Numbered from the stretch's first letter, positions 8,473 through 17,618 are shown. The stretch is DNA of 55,639 nt from CAZART01 sp964487555 (GCA_964487555.1 CAZART010000022.1:1-55639), one strand, 5' to 3'. Numbers and translations: made by a program. Notes: a model not told the origin generated them from the sequence alone.

Positions 8473-9558
8473 CTAACGGAGCGCATACTGACGCTCGTAG
8501 TACGCTAAGTAGGAGTCATCCATGACCGCCGATAGCCACTCTTTATGACTCAAATACCAGTCGACGGTGGCCCGCAGTCCGTCGTGAAGACTGTGGCGCG
8601 GCTTCCATCCGAGTTCCTTTCGAATGCGCGTAAAGTCCATGGCGTAGCGGTAGTCGTGTCCGGCACGATCCTTCACGAAGGTTATCAATTCGCGTGAGGA
8701 GCCCACCTCACGTCCGGTCGCCTCGTCGACGGTGTCCAGCAGCCGTTCGACAAGCGTCAAGTTTCGGAGCTCGGCGTCGCCGCCGATAACGTACGTCTCG
8801 CCGGACTCGCCCTCGTGAAGTATGGTTTCGATCGCTTCGCAGTGGTCCTCAACGTAGAGCCAATCGCGGACGTTCTGGCCGCGGCCGTAGATTGGAACCG
8901 ACTCACGACGAAGTGCGCGTACGATCACGACAGGAATCAGCTTCTCCGGAAATTGATACGGACCGTAGTTGTTCGAACAGTTGGAGATGACGATCGGAAG
9001 ACCGTAGGTGTGGGCGTACGCACGGACGAAGTGGTCGCTCGAGGCTTTCGAAGCGGAGTACGGCGACCGTGGGTCGTACGGTGTATCTTCCCGAAAGAAG
9101 CCTTCGTCGCCGAGACTGCCGAATACCTCATCTGTAGACACGTGGTAGAAGCGATGACGCTGGGCGGCCGACTCCGGATCTTTCCATGCCGCACGCGCAG
9201 CCTCAAGAAGGGTTACCGTGCCGATCGTGTTCGTCCTGACGAACGACAAAGGTGCCATGATCGATCGATCGACGTGACTCTCGGCGGCGAAATGCACCAC
9301 CGTGGACGGAGCCTCCTTTTCGAAGAGGCTCCGAACGAGATCGGGATCGGCGATATCGCCCCGCACAAACGAATAATTCTGCGCGTTCTCGATCGACGTG
9401 AGATTCATCAAATTCCCTGCATATGTCAGGAGATCCAGATTGACGAACCGCACATTAGGATGCTTCGGCACCATCCGGAGTAGAAAATTCGAGCCGATAA
9501 ACCCTGCGCCGCCCGTAACGAGAACGGAAGTGGGCCGGTGTCGGGTTGGTTGTTGCAT
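8473..9558 (-). CDS. rfbB: dTDP-glucose 4,6-dehydratase
   Basis: The 361-residue extended SDR has TGGAGFIGSNF for NAD binding near residue 15, HFAAESHVDRS, the catalytic STDEVFG segment (Thr-Asp-Glu), YSASK (Tyr-x3-Lys), and the substrate-binding NCSNNYGPYQFPEKLIP. This set is diagnostic for RmlB, which converts dTDP-glucose to dTDP-4-keto-6-deoxyglucose. It is the first gene of the rfbB-rfbA-rfbC-like unit. About 147 bases separate it from the divergent polA. Confidence 0.95.
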   Translation of the reverse strand: MQQPTRHRPTSVLVTGGAGFIGSNFLLRMVPKHPNVRFVNLDLLTYAGNLMNLTSIENAQNYSFVRGDIADPDLVRSLFEKEAPSTVVHFAAESHVDRSIMAPLSFVRTNTIGTVTLLEAARAAWKDPESAAQRHRFYHVSTDEVFGSLGDEGFFREDTPYDPRSPYSASKASSDHFVRAYAHTYGLPIVISNCSNNYGPYQFPEKLIPVVIVRALRRESVPIYGRGQNVRDWLYVEDHCEAIETILHEGESGETYVIGGDAELRNLTLVERLLDTVDEATGREVGSSRELITFVKDRAGHDYRYAMDFTRIRKELGWKPRHSLHDGLRATVDWYLSHKEWLSAVMDDSYLAYYERQYALR

Positions 9559-9705
9559 TTAGACTGAATTGACGAATAGGTTAGAGCGTAGCGGCGTCTG
9601 AAGAGATGAGACGCAAATCCCTCGAAGCCTAGAACGAAATTGTGCCGCGCGCTTTATAAAGTACGCAAAGAGTCCAGTTCCACGAGATCCAAATCCCACC
9701 CCTTA

Positions 9706-12504
9706 ATGACAGCAGCGCAGAACGGCCAGGCGAGCCGGGGCAATCGACAGTTGTACCTGGTCGATGCCATGGCGCTCGCCTATCGATCTCATTTCGTCTT
9801 CATCAGCCGCCCCCTCATGAATTCCAAGGGGCAGAATACGTCCGCATCCTACGGATTCACGGTTGCGCTGATGAAGTTAATCGAAGACCATGGCATGGCG
9901 CACATGGCTGTCGTTTTCGACGTGATCGGCGACGAAGAGGGCACGTTTAGAGACCAGCTCTACGACGAGTACAAGGCAAACAGGAGTCCAATTCCCGAGG
10001 ATCTTGTCGAAAACCTGCCGTACATCAAAAGGATCGTAGAGGCACTCGACGTGCCCGTGATCGAGCTGAGCGGGGTAGAGGCAGACGACGTGATCGGGAC
10101 GCTTGCCCGCCAGGCTGCGGATGAAGGGGCGGAGGTCGTCATCGTCTCGCCGGATAAGGACTTCCAGCAGCTTCTCGATTCACAGATATCCATTTTTCGG
10201 CCTGCGCATCGTGGTGAAGAGTTCGACCCGATCACCGCCGACTCCTTCCGACAGAAATATGAGCTCGAGCCGCGCCAGTTCATCGACATGCTCGCGCTCA
10301 TGGGAGATGCCAGCGACAACGTGCCGGGCGTGCCGGGAATCGGAGAGAAGACAGCGATGAAATTGCTTCATGATTATGGAACGGTTGAGGCCCTGCTGGA
10401 ACATGCGGAAGAGATCAAAGGCAAACGAGCGCGCGAGGGACTTCTCGCACATCATGACGATGCGCTTCTGAGCAAGAAGCTCGTCACGATCAAAACCGAC
10501 TGTGAAGTGAATCTCGATTGGCATGCCTTTAAGCGCGCAAAGCCCGATCGAGACAAGCTTCTTTCGCTTTTCAGCGAACTCGAATTTTCGACACTCTTCA
10601 AGCGTGCACAGAGCTACGATCTCTTTCGAACGAATGGCGAGACGGATGCGCCGGTCATCGAGCAAAGTACATCGGAGGTCGATCCGACGGCGGCCGACGT
10701 GCGCTCCTACGACGAGGAAGAGGTCGAATATGTCACGGTGCGCAGCCGGGAGCAGCTTTTGGAGCTTACGGAGCGACTCCTGCAATTAGAACGCTTTGCA
10801 TTCGACACCGAGACGACATCCACCGACCCGATGTGGGCTTCGCTCGTCGGTATTGCCATCTCCTGGGACACCGGTGCGGCACGGTACGTCCCAACGCCAC
10901 TCTCCGACGGTACGTCCACCGAAGAGGTCGCAGCGATTCTCCAGCCGGCATTCGCAAGCTCCACGCTGAAAATCGGGCAGAACCTCAAGTACGACATGAT
11001 GACGCTGGCGCGCCACGGACTTCGCGTCGAAGGGCCGCTCTTCGATACGATGGTTGCGCACTACCTCATCGCTCCCGAAGAGCCGCACGGGCTTGATCTC
11101 CTGGCGCTGAAGTACCTCAAGTATCGGATGGTCCCCATCACCGATCTTATCGGTACGGGGAAGAATCAGCTTTCGATGCGTGACGTCTCTATAGATCAGG
11201 TCTGCCCGTACTCCTGCGAAGACGCCGATATCTCGCTTCAGCTTGCCGACGTCCTCAAGCTGGAGTTGGAGAAAGAAGGCCTACTGAAAATTGCGGAAGA
11301 GATAGAGATGCCGCTGATTCGCGTGCTCGCCGACATGGAACTCGCCGGCATCCGCATCGACCCCCTCATGCTGAGCCGCATCTCAGAGGAACTCGACACC
11401 CAGATCCAGATCCTCGAGAAGGAGATCTATTTGCTGGCCGACGAGAACTTTAACATCGCCTCGACCCAGCAGCTTTGTGAGATTCTATTCGAGAAGCTGG
11501 GGTTAAGGGTGATATCCAAGACGTCGAAGGGCGCACCGTCGACAAAAGAAAGTGTGCTCGAACAGCTGGCGACGGAGCATCCGCTACCGGGGCTTATTCT
11601 CGATTGGCGCAAGCTTACCAAATTGAAAAGCACCTACGTTGACAGCCTCGGCGAGCTCATTCACCCGGAGACGGGTCGGGTGCATACGAGTTTCAATCAA
11701 ACGGTGGCCGCGACAGGCCGCCTCTCATCTTCCGGGCCAAACCTCCAAAACATCCCGGTGCGAACGGAAACAGGCCGCGAGATCCGACGCGCTTTTGTAG
11801 CAGAACCCGGGATGAAGCTGCTCGCCGCCGATTACGTTCAGATCGAGCTTCGAATCCTTGCCTCCATGAGCGGGGACGAATCGCTTCAGGACGATTTCTT
11901 AGAAGGAAAAGACATTCACACGCAGACGGCAGCGAAGCTGTTTGGAATCGACCCTGACGAGGTCACGCGCGAACAGCGCAATCGCGTGAAACAGGTGAAC
12001 TACGGCATTCCATACGGCATCTCGGCATGGGGGCTTGCTCAGCGGCTCCGAACCTCCGTGAAGGAAGCGCAGGCGCTGATCGATCAGTACCTTCAGTCTT
12101 ATCCGAAAATCACCTCGCATATCAACCGCGTCGTCAATGACGCGCACAAGATGGGTTACGTCGAGACGCTTCTGGGGCGCCGACGCTTTGTGCCCAACAT
12201 CAACTCGCGAAATCGCACACAGCGCGCGTTCGCCGAGCGCGTTGCGGTAAATATGCCCATCCAAGGAACGCAGGCGGACATGATCAAAATTGCGATGGTG
12301 CGTCTTCACAGACGTCTCGCCCGGGAGGGCCTCCAGGCGCGGATGCTGCTGCAGGTGCATGACGAGCTTGTCTGTGAGGCGCCGGAAGAGGAAATTGATC
12401 GGCTGCGGGAGATCGTCCGTGAAGAGATGGTCGAGGCGCTTCCCCTCGACGTCGCCGTCGAAGTCGATATGGACGTCGGAGACAATTGGCTTGATGCACA
12501 TTGA
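9706..12504 (+). CDS. polA: DNA polymerase I
   Basis: The product has 932 residues and all three domains. The 5' nuclease domain (about 1-300) begins LYLVDAMALAYRSHF and has VEADDVIGTLA and GDASDNVPGVPGIGEKTA. The 3'-5' exonuclease domain keeps its motifs: FDTETT (Exo I), NLKYD (Exo II) and YSCEDAD (Exo III), so proofreading is probably active. The polymerase domain has TGRLSSSGPNLQNIP, DYVQIELRILA, the O-helix RNRVKQVNYGI and the VHDEL palm motif. The start at 9706 is chosen because the fold begins shortly after; a TTG at 9640 would add 22 basic residues. It ends 62 bases before the M16 gene. Confidence 0.96.
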   Translation: MTAAQNGQASRGNRQLYLVDAMALAYRSHFVFISRPLMNSKGQNTSASYGFTVALMKLIEDHGMAHMAVVFDVIGDEEGTFRDQLYDEYKANRSPIPEDLVENLPYIKRIVEALDVPVIELSGVEADDVIGTLARQAADEGAEVVIVSPDKDFQQLLDSQISIFRPAHRGEEFDPITADSFRQKYELEPRQFIDMLALMGDASDNVPGVPGIGEKTAMKLLHDYGTVEALLEHAEEIKGKRAREGLLAHHDDALLSKKLVTIKTDCEVNLDWHAFKRAKPDRDKLLSLFSELEFSTLFKRAQSYDLFRTNGETDAPVIEQSTSEVDPTAADVRSYDEEEVEYVTVRSREQLLELTERLLQLERFAFDTETTSTDPMWASLVGIAISWDTGAARYVPTPLSDGTSTEEVAAILQPAFASSTLKIGQNLKYDMMTLARHGLRVEGPLFDTMVAHYLIAPEEPHGLDLLALKYLKYRMVPITDLIGTGKNQLSMRDVSIDQVCPYSCEDADISLQLADVLKLELEKEGLLKIAEEIEMPLIRVLADMELAGIRIDPLMLSRISEELDTQIQILEKEIYLLADENFNIASTQQLCEILFEKLGLRVISKTSKGAPSTKESVLEQLATEHPLPGLILDWRKLTKLKSTYVDSLGELIHPETGRVHTSFNQTVAATGRLSSSGPNLQNIPVRTETGREIRRAFVAEPGMKLLAADYVQIELRILASMSGDESLQDDFLEGKDIHTQTAAKLFGIDPDEVTREQRNRVKQVNYGIPYGISAWGLAQRLRTSVKEAQALIDQYLQSYPKITSHINRVVNDAHKMGYVETLLGRRRFVPNINSRNRTQRAFAERVAVNMPIQGTQADMIKIAMVRLHRRLAREGLQARMLLQVHDELVCEAPEEEIDRLREIVREEMVEALPLDVAVEVDMDVGDNWLDAH

Positions 12505-12566
12505 CGCAGCGCCTCGTTCATCTATTCGTGAATCAACGTGTAGCCGACGTGTCTGAAACGGAGCAT

Positions 12567-13859
12567 ATGATCCATAAGGACCTTCATGAAGCTTTTTCAT
12601 TTGACGAAGAGTCTGGTGGAATCGAGGCGTTTCGGCTGAAAGCTAACGACCTACGTGTTCTCCTGCTCGAGGAGGCGGCAGCTCCCGTTGTGACGTTCAT
12701 GGTGACCTATCACGTGGGGAGCCGAAACGAGTCAATGGGTCTCACCGGAGCGACTCACTTCCTCGAGCATCTCATGTTCAAGGGAACGGATCGGTTTAAT
12801 AAGCAAACCGGTACGTCGGTCTTCAACGTGCTGCAGAGGGTTGGGGCGGAGGTCAACGCTACGACGTGGTTTGACAGAACCAATTATTACGAGCTCCTGC
12901 CCAAAGAACACCTTCCGCTCGCGATAGAAGTCGAGGCAGATCGGATGCGGGGCGCGCGGATTATGCCGAGCGACCTCGAAAGCGAGCGTACGGTCATACT
13001 GAACGAGCTGGATCGCGGCGAAAATGACCCGACGCGGAAGCTCTATCACGCCGTATGGAGCTTAGCCTTCCTGGCACATCCTTATCATCATCCCACCATT
13101 GGTTGGCGGAGTGACGTCGAAAACGTGAGCGAGGAGGGACTCCGACATTTCTACGACACGTTCTACTGGCCGAATAACGCGACGGTGAGCATCATCGGCG
13201 ATTTTAGTCGGTATGCGGTTTTAGATCTCGTCGCGCATCATTTCGGCGATATTCCTCGTTCGCCGCGCGAGGTGCCCACGCTCCACACCTACGAACCGCC
13301 GCAGCGGGGGGAACGCCGCGTGATCGTGCGCCAGGCGGGGCGACTCGGCGCCGTCATGATCGCCTATAAGTCGCCGCCTGGACTTGACCAGAAAACCGAT
13401 GCGCTCGACGTTCTGTCGGTCGTATTGACGTCGGGCAAGAGCAGCCGGTTGTATCGGCGACTAACGGATCGCGGGCTTACGACCCATCTGTTCTCAGGCG
13501 CATCCAGGCTTCGGGATCCCGGACTCTTCTATGTGTTTGCGATGCTCGCTCCGGAGCGTACGCATGCAGAGGTGGAATCCACCATCTACGAGGTATTTGA
13601 TGAAATCAAGGACCACGGTATAAGTGAAGACGAGCTGCAGAGGGCGAAGAATCAGCGAAAGGCGCAGGAAGCCTTCGGCCGTGACGGCCCGTTCGCGATC
13701 GCCGCGCAGCTCAATGAAGCGATTGCGGCGGGTGACTGGAAGCTGTACACAACGATACGCGAACGCATCGAGCGTCTTACGCCGTCCGACGCCCAGGAGG
13801 CAGCTCGCGAATTCATTGACGAAGACACGAGAACGGTTGGGTATTACGTGCCGTCGTAG
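12567..13859 (+). CDS. M16 family zinc peptidase, active subunit
   Basis: The 430-residue product keeps the inverted zinc motif HFLEH (His64, Glu67, His68) and the downstream acidic pair Glu140/Glu147, where Glu147 corresponds to the third zinc ligand. The C-terminal half is the second, inactive half-domain of the M16B fold. No signal peptide is visible, so it is cytoplasmic or the signal is atypical. It is followed after about 100 bases by a second M16 gene lacking the zinc site, which suggests a two-subunit peptidase. The ATG at 12567 replaces a TTG at 12501 that would overlap the polA stop. Confidence 0.88.
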   Translation: MIHKDLHEAFSFDEESGGIEAFRLKANDLRVLLLEEAAAPVVTFMVTYHVGSRNESMGLTGATHFLEHLMFKGTDRFNKQTGTSVFNVLQRVGAEVNATTWFDRTNYYELLPKEHLPLAIEVEADRMRGARIMPSDLESERTVILNELDRGENDPTRKLYHAVWSLAFLAHPYHHPTIGWRSDVENVSEEGLRHFYDTFYWPNNATVSIIGDFSRYAVLDLVAHHFGDIPRSPREVPTLHTYEPPQRGERRVIVRQAGRLGAVMIAYKSPPGLDQKTDALDVLSVVLTSGKSSRLYRRLTDRGLTTHLFSGASRLRDPGLFYVFAMLAPERTHAEVESTIYEVFDEIKDHGISEDELQRAKNQRKAQEAFGRDGPFAIAAQLNEAIAAGDWKLYTTIRERIERLTPSDAQEAAREFIDEDTRTVGYYVPS

Positions 13860-13963
13860 CGCGTAGCATGCACGGAGCTCGTTGTTCACCCGCACGGAAT
13901 CGTCTTCAGAACGGAATCTTGTTCAGAATCGAAAGAGTGCCCAGCCATTACGCAAACGAACAC

Positions 13964-15268
13964 ATGAGCGGACCTACGCTGACGGAGGCGTCCGAACTGG
14001 CGCCCTTCGCCGAACGAGTCAAGGAGCGGCAGGTTGGTCCGTGCCGGGTCCTCATGTTGCCAACGCCGGTACGCTCGATGGTTACCTGGCAAGCCTCCTT
14101 CAAATCCAATCCCGATTTCTCCGAGGATGAAGACCTCCTTCAGGGACTTGTCGTATCGCTGCTGGATAAGGGGACGCGGCGACACGACCGCTTCGCCATA
14201 GCGGAAGAACTCGAGAATCGAGGGGCTCAGGTGCAGTTCAACTCCGACGGTTTGTACGTGGAATTCTCCGGGCGCGCGCTCTCGGAGGACGTCTCGGACG
14301 TGTTGGCACTTGTCGCAGAACAGCTGCGCGAGCCCCTTATCGATGGTGGCGAATTTGAGAAGAGCCGATCCCGAATGGCGGCGTCGATTCAGCGCTCGAT
14401 GGAGAACACCGGCAGCCAGGCGTTGAGTGCGCTGACGCGGCGTTTGTACTCGCCGGCGCATCCCAACTTCACACCCGAACCCGACGAACGTATCGAGCGT
14501 CTTGCCAGGCTCGACGTCGACAGCGTGCGTCGCTACCATACCGGGCATTTCGGCTCGAATGATCTCACGTTCGTTATTGTCGGCGATTTTGACGAGACGC
14601 AGGTCGTCGAAACCATCCAGGCGCAGTTCGGAGATTGGAAGCCACATGACGTTCCGGCGCGCTTCGACAGTACCGCGGCGGCGGTGGAGCCGGGTACTAC
14701 AAAACTCGCCATGCCGGAGAAGCAAAATGTCGACGTAAGGTTCGGCCACGCCATTGACGTCCATCGCGACGACGCTGACTACATTCCACTCTATCTGGCC
14801 AATTACGTGCTCGGTGGCAACTTCTCGGCTCGTCTCATGCAGACGATTCGAGACGAAATGGGCTTGACCTACGGCATCCGTTCAGGCCTGTACGGCATCT
14901 CTACTGAATACACCGGCCACTGGCAGGTTGCAGTGACCCTAAGCACGAAAGACCTGATCCGCGGCGTAGACGAGACGATAAAGGAAGTCCGCCGATTTGT
15001 CGATGGGGGTCTCACCGACGATGAGCTGAGTGACAAGAAGACGACTGTGGTGGGATCGTTCACGGTCGGGCTAGCGACGACGAGTGGGCTGGCGAGCACG
15101 CTACTGAAGAATGCCGAACGCGGGTTCGACGTCGGCTATCTTGATCGATTCCCCCAGGAAGCCGAGGCCGTAACGATCGAGCGTGCCAATGAGGTCGTAC
15201 GCACCCACATCCGCCCCGACGATTTCCACGTCGCCATGGCCGGAATGCTTCCAGACGTCACGCACTGA
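13964..15268 (+). CDS. M16 family peptidase-like protein, non-catalytic partner
   Basis: The 434-residue product has the M16 architecture but no HxxEH: the equivalent helix reads LVVSLLDKGTRRHD. The C-terminal half keeps the substrate-binding Arg/Tyr signature (FSARLMQTIRDEMGLTYGIRS). This is the pattern of the inactive partner in heteromeric M16B enzymes. The gene order, active then inactive, is the usual one. The ATG at 13964 is preferred; the in-frame start at 13868 adds 32 residues without family similarity. Its 3' end overlaps the convergent receiver gene by 11 bases. Confidence 0.85.
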   Translation: MSGPTLTEASELAPFAERVKERQVGPCRVLMLPTPVRSMVTWQASFKSNPDFSEDEDLLQGLVVSLLDKGTRRHDRFAIAEELENRGAQVQFNSDGLYVEFSGRALSEDVSDVLALVAEQLREPLIDGGEFEKSRSRMAASIQRSMENTGSQALSALTRRLYSPAHPNFTPEPDERIERLARLDVDSVRRYHTGHFGSNDLTFVIVGDFDETQVVETIQAQFGDWKPHDVPARFDSTAAAVEPGTTKLAMPEKQNVDVRFGHAIDVHRDDADYIPLYLANYVLGGNFSARLMQTIRDEMGLTYGIRSGLYGISTEYTGHWQVAVTLSTKDLIRGVDETIKEVRRFVDGGLTDDELSDKKTTVVGSFTVGLATTSGLASTLLKNAERGFDVGYLDRFPQEAEAVTIERANEVVRTHIRPDDFHVAMAGMLPDVTH

Positions 15269-15683
15269 GAGACTGAACGTTAAGCCACCGACTGAGCGCC
15301 TCGGTCAGCGTATTCTTTCGAAGCGGCTTGATGAGGCAGTCATCCATGCCTTTGCGGATGCAAAAGTTGCGATCACTTGGAAGAGCAAATGCTGTAACCG
15401 CCAATATCGGAACGCGGCTTCGGCTGCCGCGAGCGTGTTCGATATTCCGTATGGCTTCGGTGGCGGCGAAGCCGTCGAGTCCGGGCATCTGACAGTTCAT
15501 AAAGATTACGTCGAAATCCGCGCGGCGGAATACCTCCACGGCCTGATAGCCCGAAGATACGGCCGTGACCTGGCATCCCAGCATCTCCAGGAGCAGCCGG
15601 CTGAGACGTCGATTGATCGAACTATCCTCAGCTACGAGGACTCTTACGCCGTCATAGCGGTATGGCCGAACTTCGCGGATCAT
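15258..15683 (-). CDS. Stand-alone receiver domain with Asn at the phosphorylation site
   Basis: The 141-residue product is a single receiver fold: VRVLVAEDSSINRR with acidic residues Glu19 and Asp20, then VIFMNCQMPGLDG, the AVTAFA switch Thr97, and conserved Lys119 before Pro. The phospho-acceptor position, normally Asp in 'lMDxqMP', is Asn63 (codon AAC at 15497-15495), so Asp-type phosphorylation should be impossible unless the Asn is deamidated. The sequence most resembles the C-terminal receivers of hybrid histidine kinases. No kinase or output domain lies nearby, so it could be a phosphorylation-independent adaptor or the remnant of a longer gene. Confidence 0.75.
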   Translation of the reverse strand: MIREVRPYRYDGVRVLVAEDSSINRRLSRLLLEMLGCQVTAVSSGYQAVEVFRRADFDVIFMNCQMPGLDGFAATEAIRNIEHARGSRSRVPILAVTAFALPSDRNFCIRKGMDDCLIKPLRKNTLTEALSRWLNVQSLSA

Positions 15684-15805
15684 TTTTCGCAGTCTACATT
15701 TTTCCTACTACGAACGCGGCTTCGCGTGCTGATCATAGCCTAAACAACGACCGTGCCGTTCGACATAGAAGCCCTTAAACCTTCAAAAGTGAGCTTCTGC
15801 CGTCG

Positions 15806-15832
15806 TTGTCGCCGACACGTCCGGTTATTTTG
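15806..15832 (+). promoter_or_regulatory. Possible Bacteroidota-type promoter
   Basis: TTG at 15806-15808 is followed after 17 bases by TATTTTG at 15826-15832. This resembles the Bacteroidota consensus (TTTG at -33, TAnnTTTG at -7) with one missing T. It would drive the ferritin-like gene with a leader of roughly 200 bases. The same TATTTTG box recurs upstream of proB. Confidence 0.3.
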
Positions 15833-15967
15833 AACCTGCCCGGGGACAAACCTACCGTCCGCCCGGCGTGCCGCAATACGCCGCCAAATCTCGCGTCGGT
15901 AGGGCCGCTCATTCACGATATGATTACGTGTTGGGCGGTGCGAACGGCCGGTGCATTCGTAACACTG

Positions 15968-15997
15968 TAGCGCGCGTTATCAGGTGGAAGCGCGCTA
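15968..15997. promoter_or_regulatory. Palindrome upstream of ferritin-like gene (operator or leader hairpin)
   Basis: TAGCGCGC at 15968-15975 is repeated exactly in inverse orientation at 15990-15997, with a 14-base spacer. It sits 38 bases before the start codon at 16036. It could be a repressor operator or an RNA hairpin in the leader. There is no U-run, so it is not a terminator on the plus strand. Confidence 0.4.
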
Positions 15998-16035
15998 TCC
16001 TCGTCGTCGTAAAATTATGCGGAGGAACGGCAGCA

Positions 16036-16611
16036 ATGAATCGTGAAGAAACCATCCAGAAATACCTGAGCGACGTGCATGCATTGGAGCGCAGCTTTCT
16101 CAAAGCGGTCGAACGCCAGCGGGAAGATGAAAACGTTCGGGAGCATCCGGACGTAAACGAGATTCTCATTCGCATCGAGCGCATGGTAAAGGCCCACGTC
16201 GCAGAAGTCGAGTCTGCGATGGGCTCATACGATGCCGGCATGGGCTCGATCGCTAAGAAGGCGCTGGGTAGCGCGCTTAGCGTTGCGGCAGGACTTTACG
16301 CCAAAATCCGCCGTCATGAATTGTCGCGCATGTTGCGGGACAACTACACGGTTTTAAACCTGGCGGCAATCTCGTATACGATGATGCACACCATGGCGCT
16401 GGCCGTTAGCGAGGAAGATGTGGCCCGGCTTGCGAAGCGCCATCTGGAGCAGATTCCCCCCATTCTGGAGGGCATCCGCGACCTTATTCCGCACGTCGTC
16501 GCGGACGAAATTGCCCATCACGACAAGTTTTCCGTCGTTTCTAATGCCGGGTCCGCCGCCGCGGAAAATCTGGCCGGGATCTGGACGGAGGCGGAGGCCG
16601 CGACTTTTTAG
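16036..16611 (+). CDS. Predicted ferritin-like four-helix protein, function unknown
   Basis: The 191-residue product is almost entirely helical with the spacing of a four-helix bundle. The first helix (IQKYLSDVHALERSFLKAVERQ) resembles that of YciE/DUF892-type ferritin-like proteins, and later helices carry E..H pairs such as VKAHVAEVESAMG and RRHELSRMLRDNY. I cannot assign metal ligands with confidence. The start ATG at 16036 has GGAGG about ten bases upstream; the longer frame from 15868 runs through the palindrome and looks non-coding. It is probably soluble and perhaps stress-related, by analogy only. Confidence 0.55.
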   Translation: MNREETIQKYLSDVHALERSFLKAVERQREDENVREHPDVNEILIRIERMVKAHVAEVESAMGSYDAGMGSIAKKALGSALSVAAGLYAKIRRHELSRMLRDNYTVLNLAAISYTMMHTMALAVSEEDVARLAKRHLEQIPPILEGIRDLIPHVVADEIAHHDKFSVVSNAGSAAAENLAGIWTEAEAATF

Positions 16612-16713
16612 CGGCCACATTCGCTCGATGTGGATCATCGAAAAGGCCGAAATGCACCCTACGTCCCGGCCTCTGAATAGAGGATGCCCGTATGTGTGGA
16701 CAGGCGCAGGCGA

Positions 16714-16908
16714 TTACCCTTCAGGTATGATCAACCAGAGAACTATGTAGACCAAAAGACCTGGAAAACCCGCCGAAAGTACGCTCAGCAGCACATAACC
16801 TACTCGCACGAGCGTAGAATCAAGATCGAAATATTCAGCAAGTCCACCACATACGCCGGCGATCATGCGGTCGTTGTAGGAGCGCTTAAGTCGCTTGGTC
16901 GTGTTCAT
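16714..16908 (-). CDS. PspC domain protein
   Basis: This 64-residue protein is a bare PspC domain: a basic start, MIAGVCGGLAEYFDLDSTLVRV, then a hydrophobic membrane segment (VLLSVLSAGFPGLLVYIVLWLIIP). PspC domains sit in the inner membrane and are linked to phage-shock or envelope-stress responses. It lies six bases downstream of a larger PspC protein gene on the same strand, so the two are probably co-expressed. Confidence 0.88.
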   Translation of the reverse strand: MNTTKRLKRSYNDRMIAGVCGGLAEYFDLDSTLVRVGYVLLSVLSAGFPGLLVYIVLWLIIPEG

Positions 16909-16914
16909 TACATT

Positions 16915-17518
16915 TCAATCTTTGATGATGGTGACGGTCTTTTCGGTTGAATCGGCTTCGGGCTCAGGCATTACAATGGCCATGATGATATAAGCGAGGA
17001 TGAGCGGCGGGCCGCCCGATGCGATCATCCCGACGACAAAGGCGATTCGAACCAGTGTCGGATCGATACTGAAATACTCGGCGATCCCCGCGGCGACGCC
17101 CGCGACTTTCTTGTTGCGAGACCGTGTGAGCCGCTTTTTGCCGTCGCCTTTCGACGCTGATTTTGACTTCGTTTCGACGGCGATTTTTTCTTTGCCTCGC
17201 TTAAGCTCGACGGCCTTCTTAACCCGGGTTTTCTTCCGGGGCCGCCATGAGAGCACACCAAAACCAAGCAGGATGATAAGAATGCCGGCGAGCCACGGCA
17301 GCATTTCGGCCAGCACCGAGATGTCGAAGCCGTTCCAGAAGCCGAGTTCCTGGAGAATGTAGGTTACGCCCACCACGATCAGCGACAAACCCGCCATGGT
17401 AGGTAAATTCCAGAAACCACCTTCAGGAGCGCTCTCCTCCTGGAATAGCAGCTGTTCGAGTTCGTCGTCGGACAGAGACTCCAGATCGAGCGCTTCTCGC
17501 TCTTCTTGAAGCAGTTCG
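16915..17518 (-). CDS. PspC domain membrane protein, 5' end lost in assembly gap
   Basis: An ATG exists at 17397, but the frame stays open for 40 more codons up to the N-run. Those codons look coding: an acidic helix (EEREALDLESLSDDELEQLL) that leads directly into the membrane region. The true start is therefore most likely inside the gap, and the protein is longer than the 160 residues from 17397. The visible part has two membrane segments, a Lys-rich linker, and a C-terminal PspC domain (VAGVAAGIAEYFSIDPTLVRI plus a membrane helix). A second N-terminal PspC domain in the gap is possible but unseen. Confidence 0.7.
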
Positions 17519-17618
17519 NNNNNNNNNNNNNNNNNNNNNNNNNNNNNNNNNNNNNNNNNNNNNNNNNNNNNNNNNNNNNNNNNNNNNNNNNNNNNNNNNN
17601 NNNNNNNNNNNNNNNNNN
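17519..17618. other. Assembly gap (100 N)
   Basis: The run is exactly 100 N, the usual placeholder for a gap of unknown size. It cuts two minus-strand genes: the last 50 or so residues of the 5-formyltetrahydrofolate cyclo-ligase on the right and the N-terminus of the PspC protein on the left. The missing DNA is likely to exceed 100 bases. Confidence 0.95.

Larger units (their letters stand above)
15684..16035. other. Intergenic region without a gene
   Basis: These 352 bases between two divergent genes hold no convincing reading frame. They contain a possible Bacteroidota-type promoter near 15806-15832 and a perfect 8-base inverted repeat at 15968-15997 (both listed separately). Nothing else stands out. 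Confidence 0.6.

Noticed and set aside
7718..8476. 252-codon plus-strand frame opposite rfbA
   Set aside because: It is the antisense of a clear nucleotidyltransferase gene and shows no family pattern.
13886..14764. 292-codon minus-strand frame opposite the second M16 gene
   Set aside because: Antisense shadow; the plus-strand frame has clear M16 motifs.
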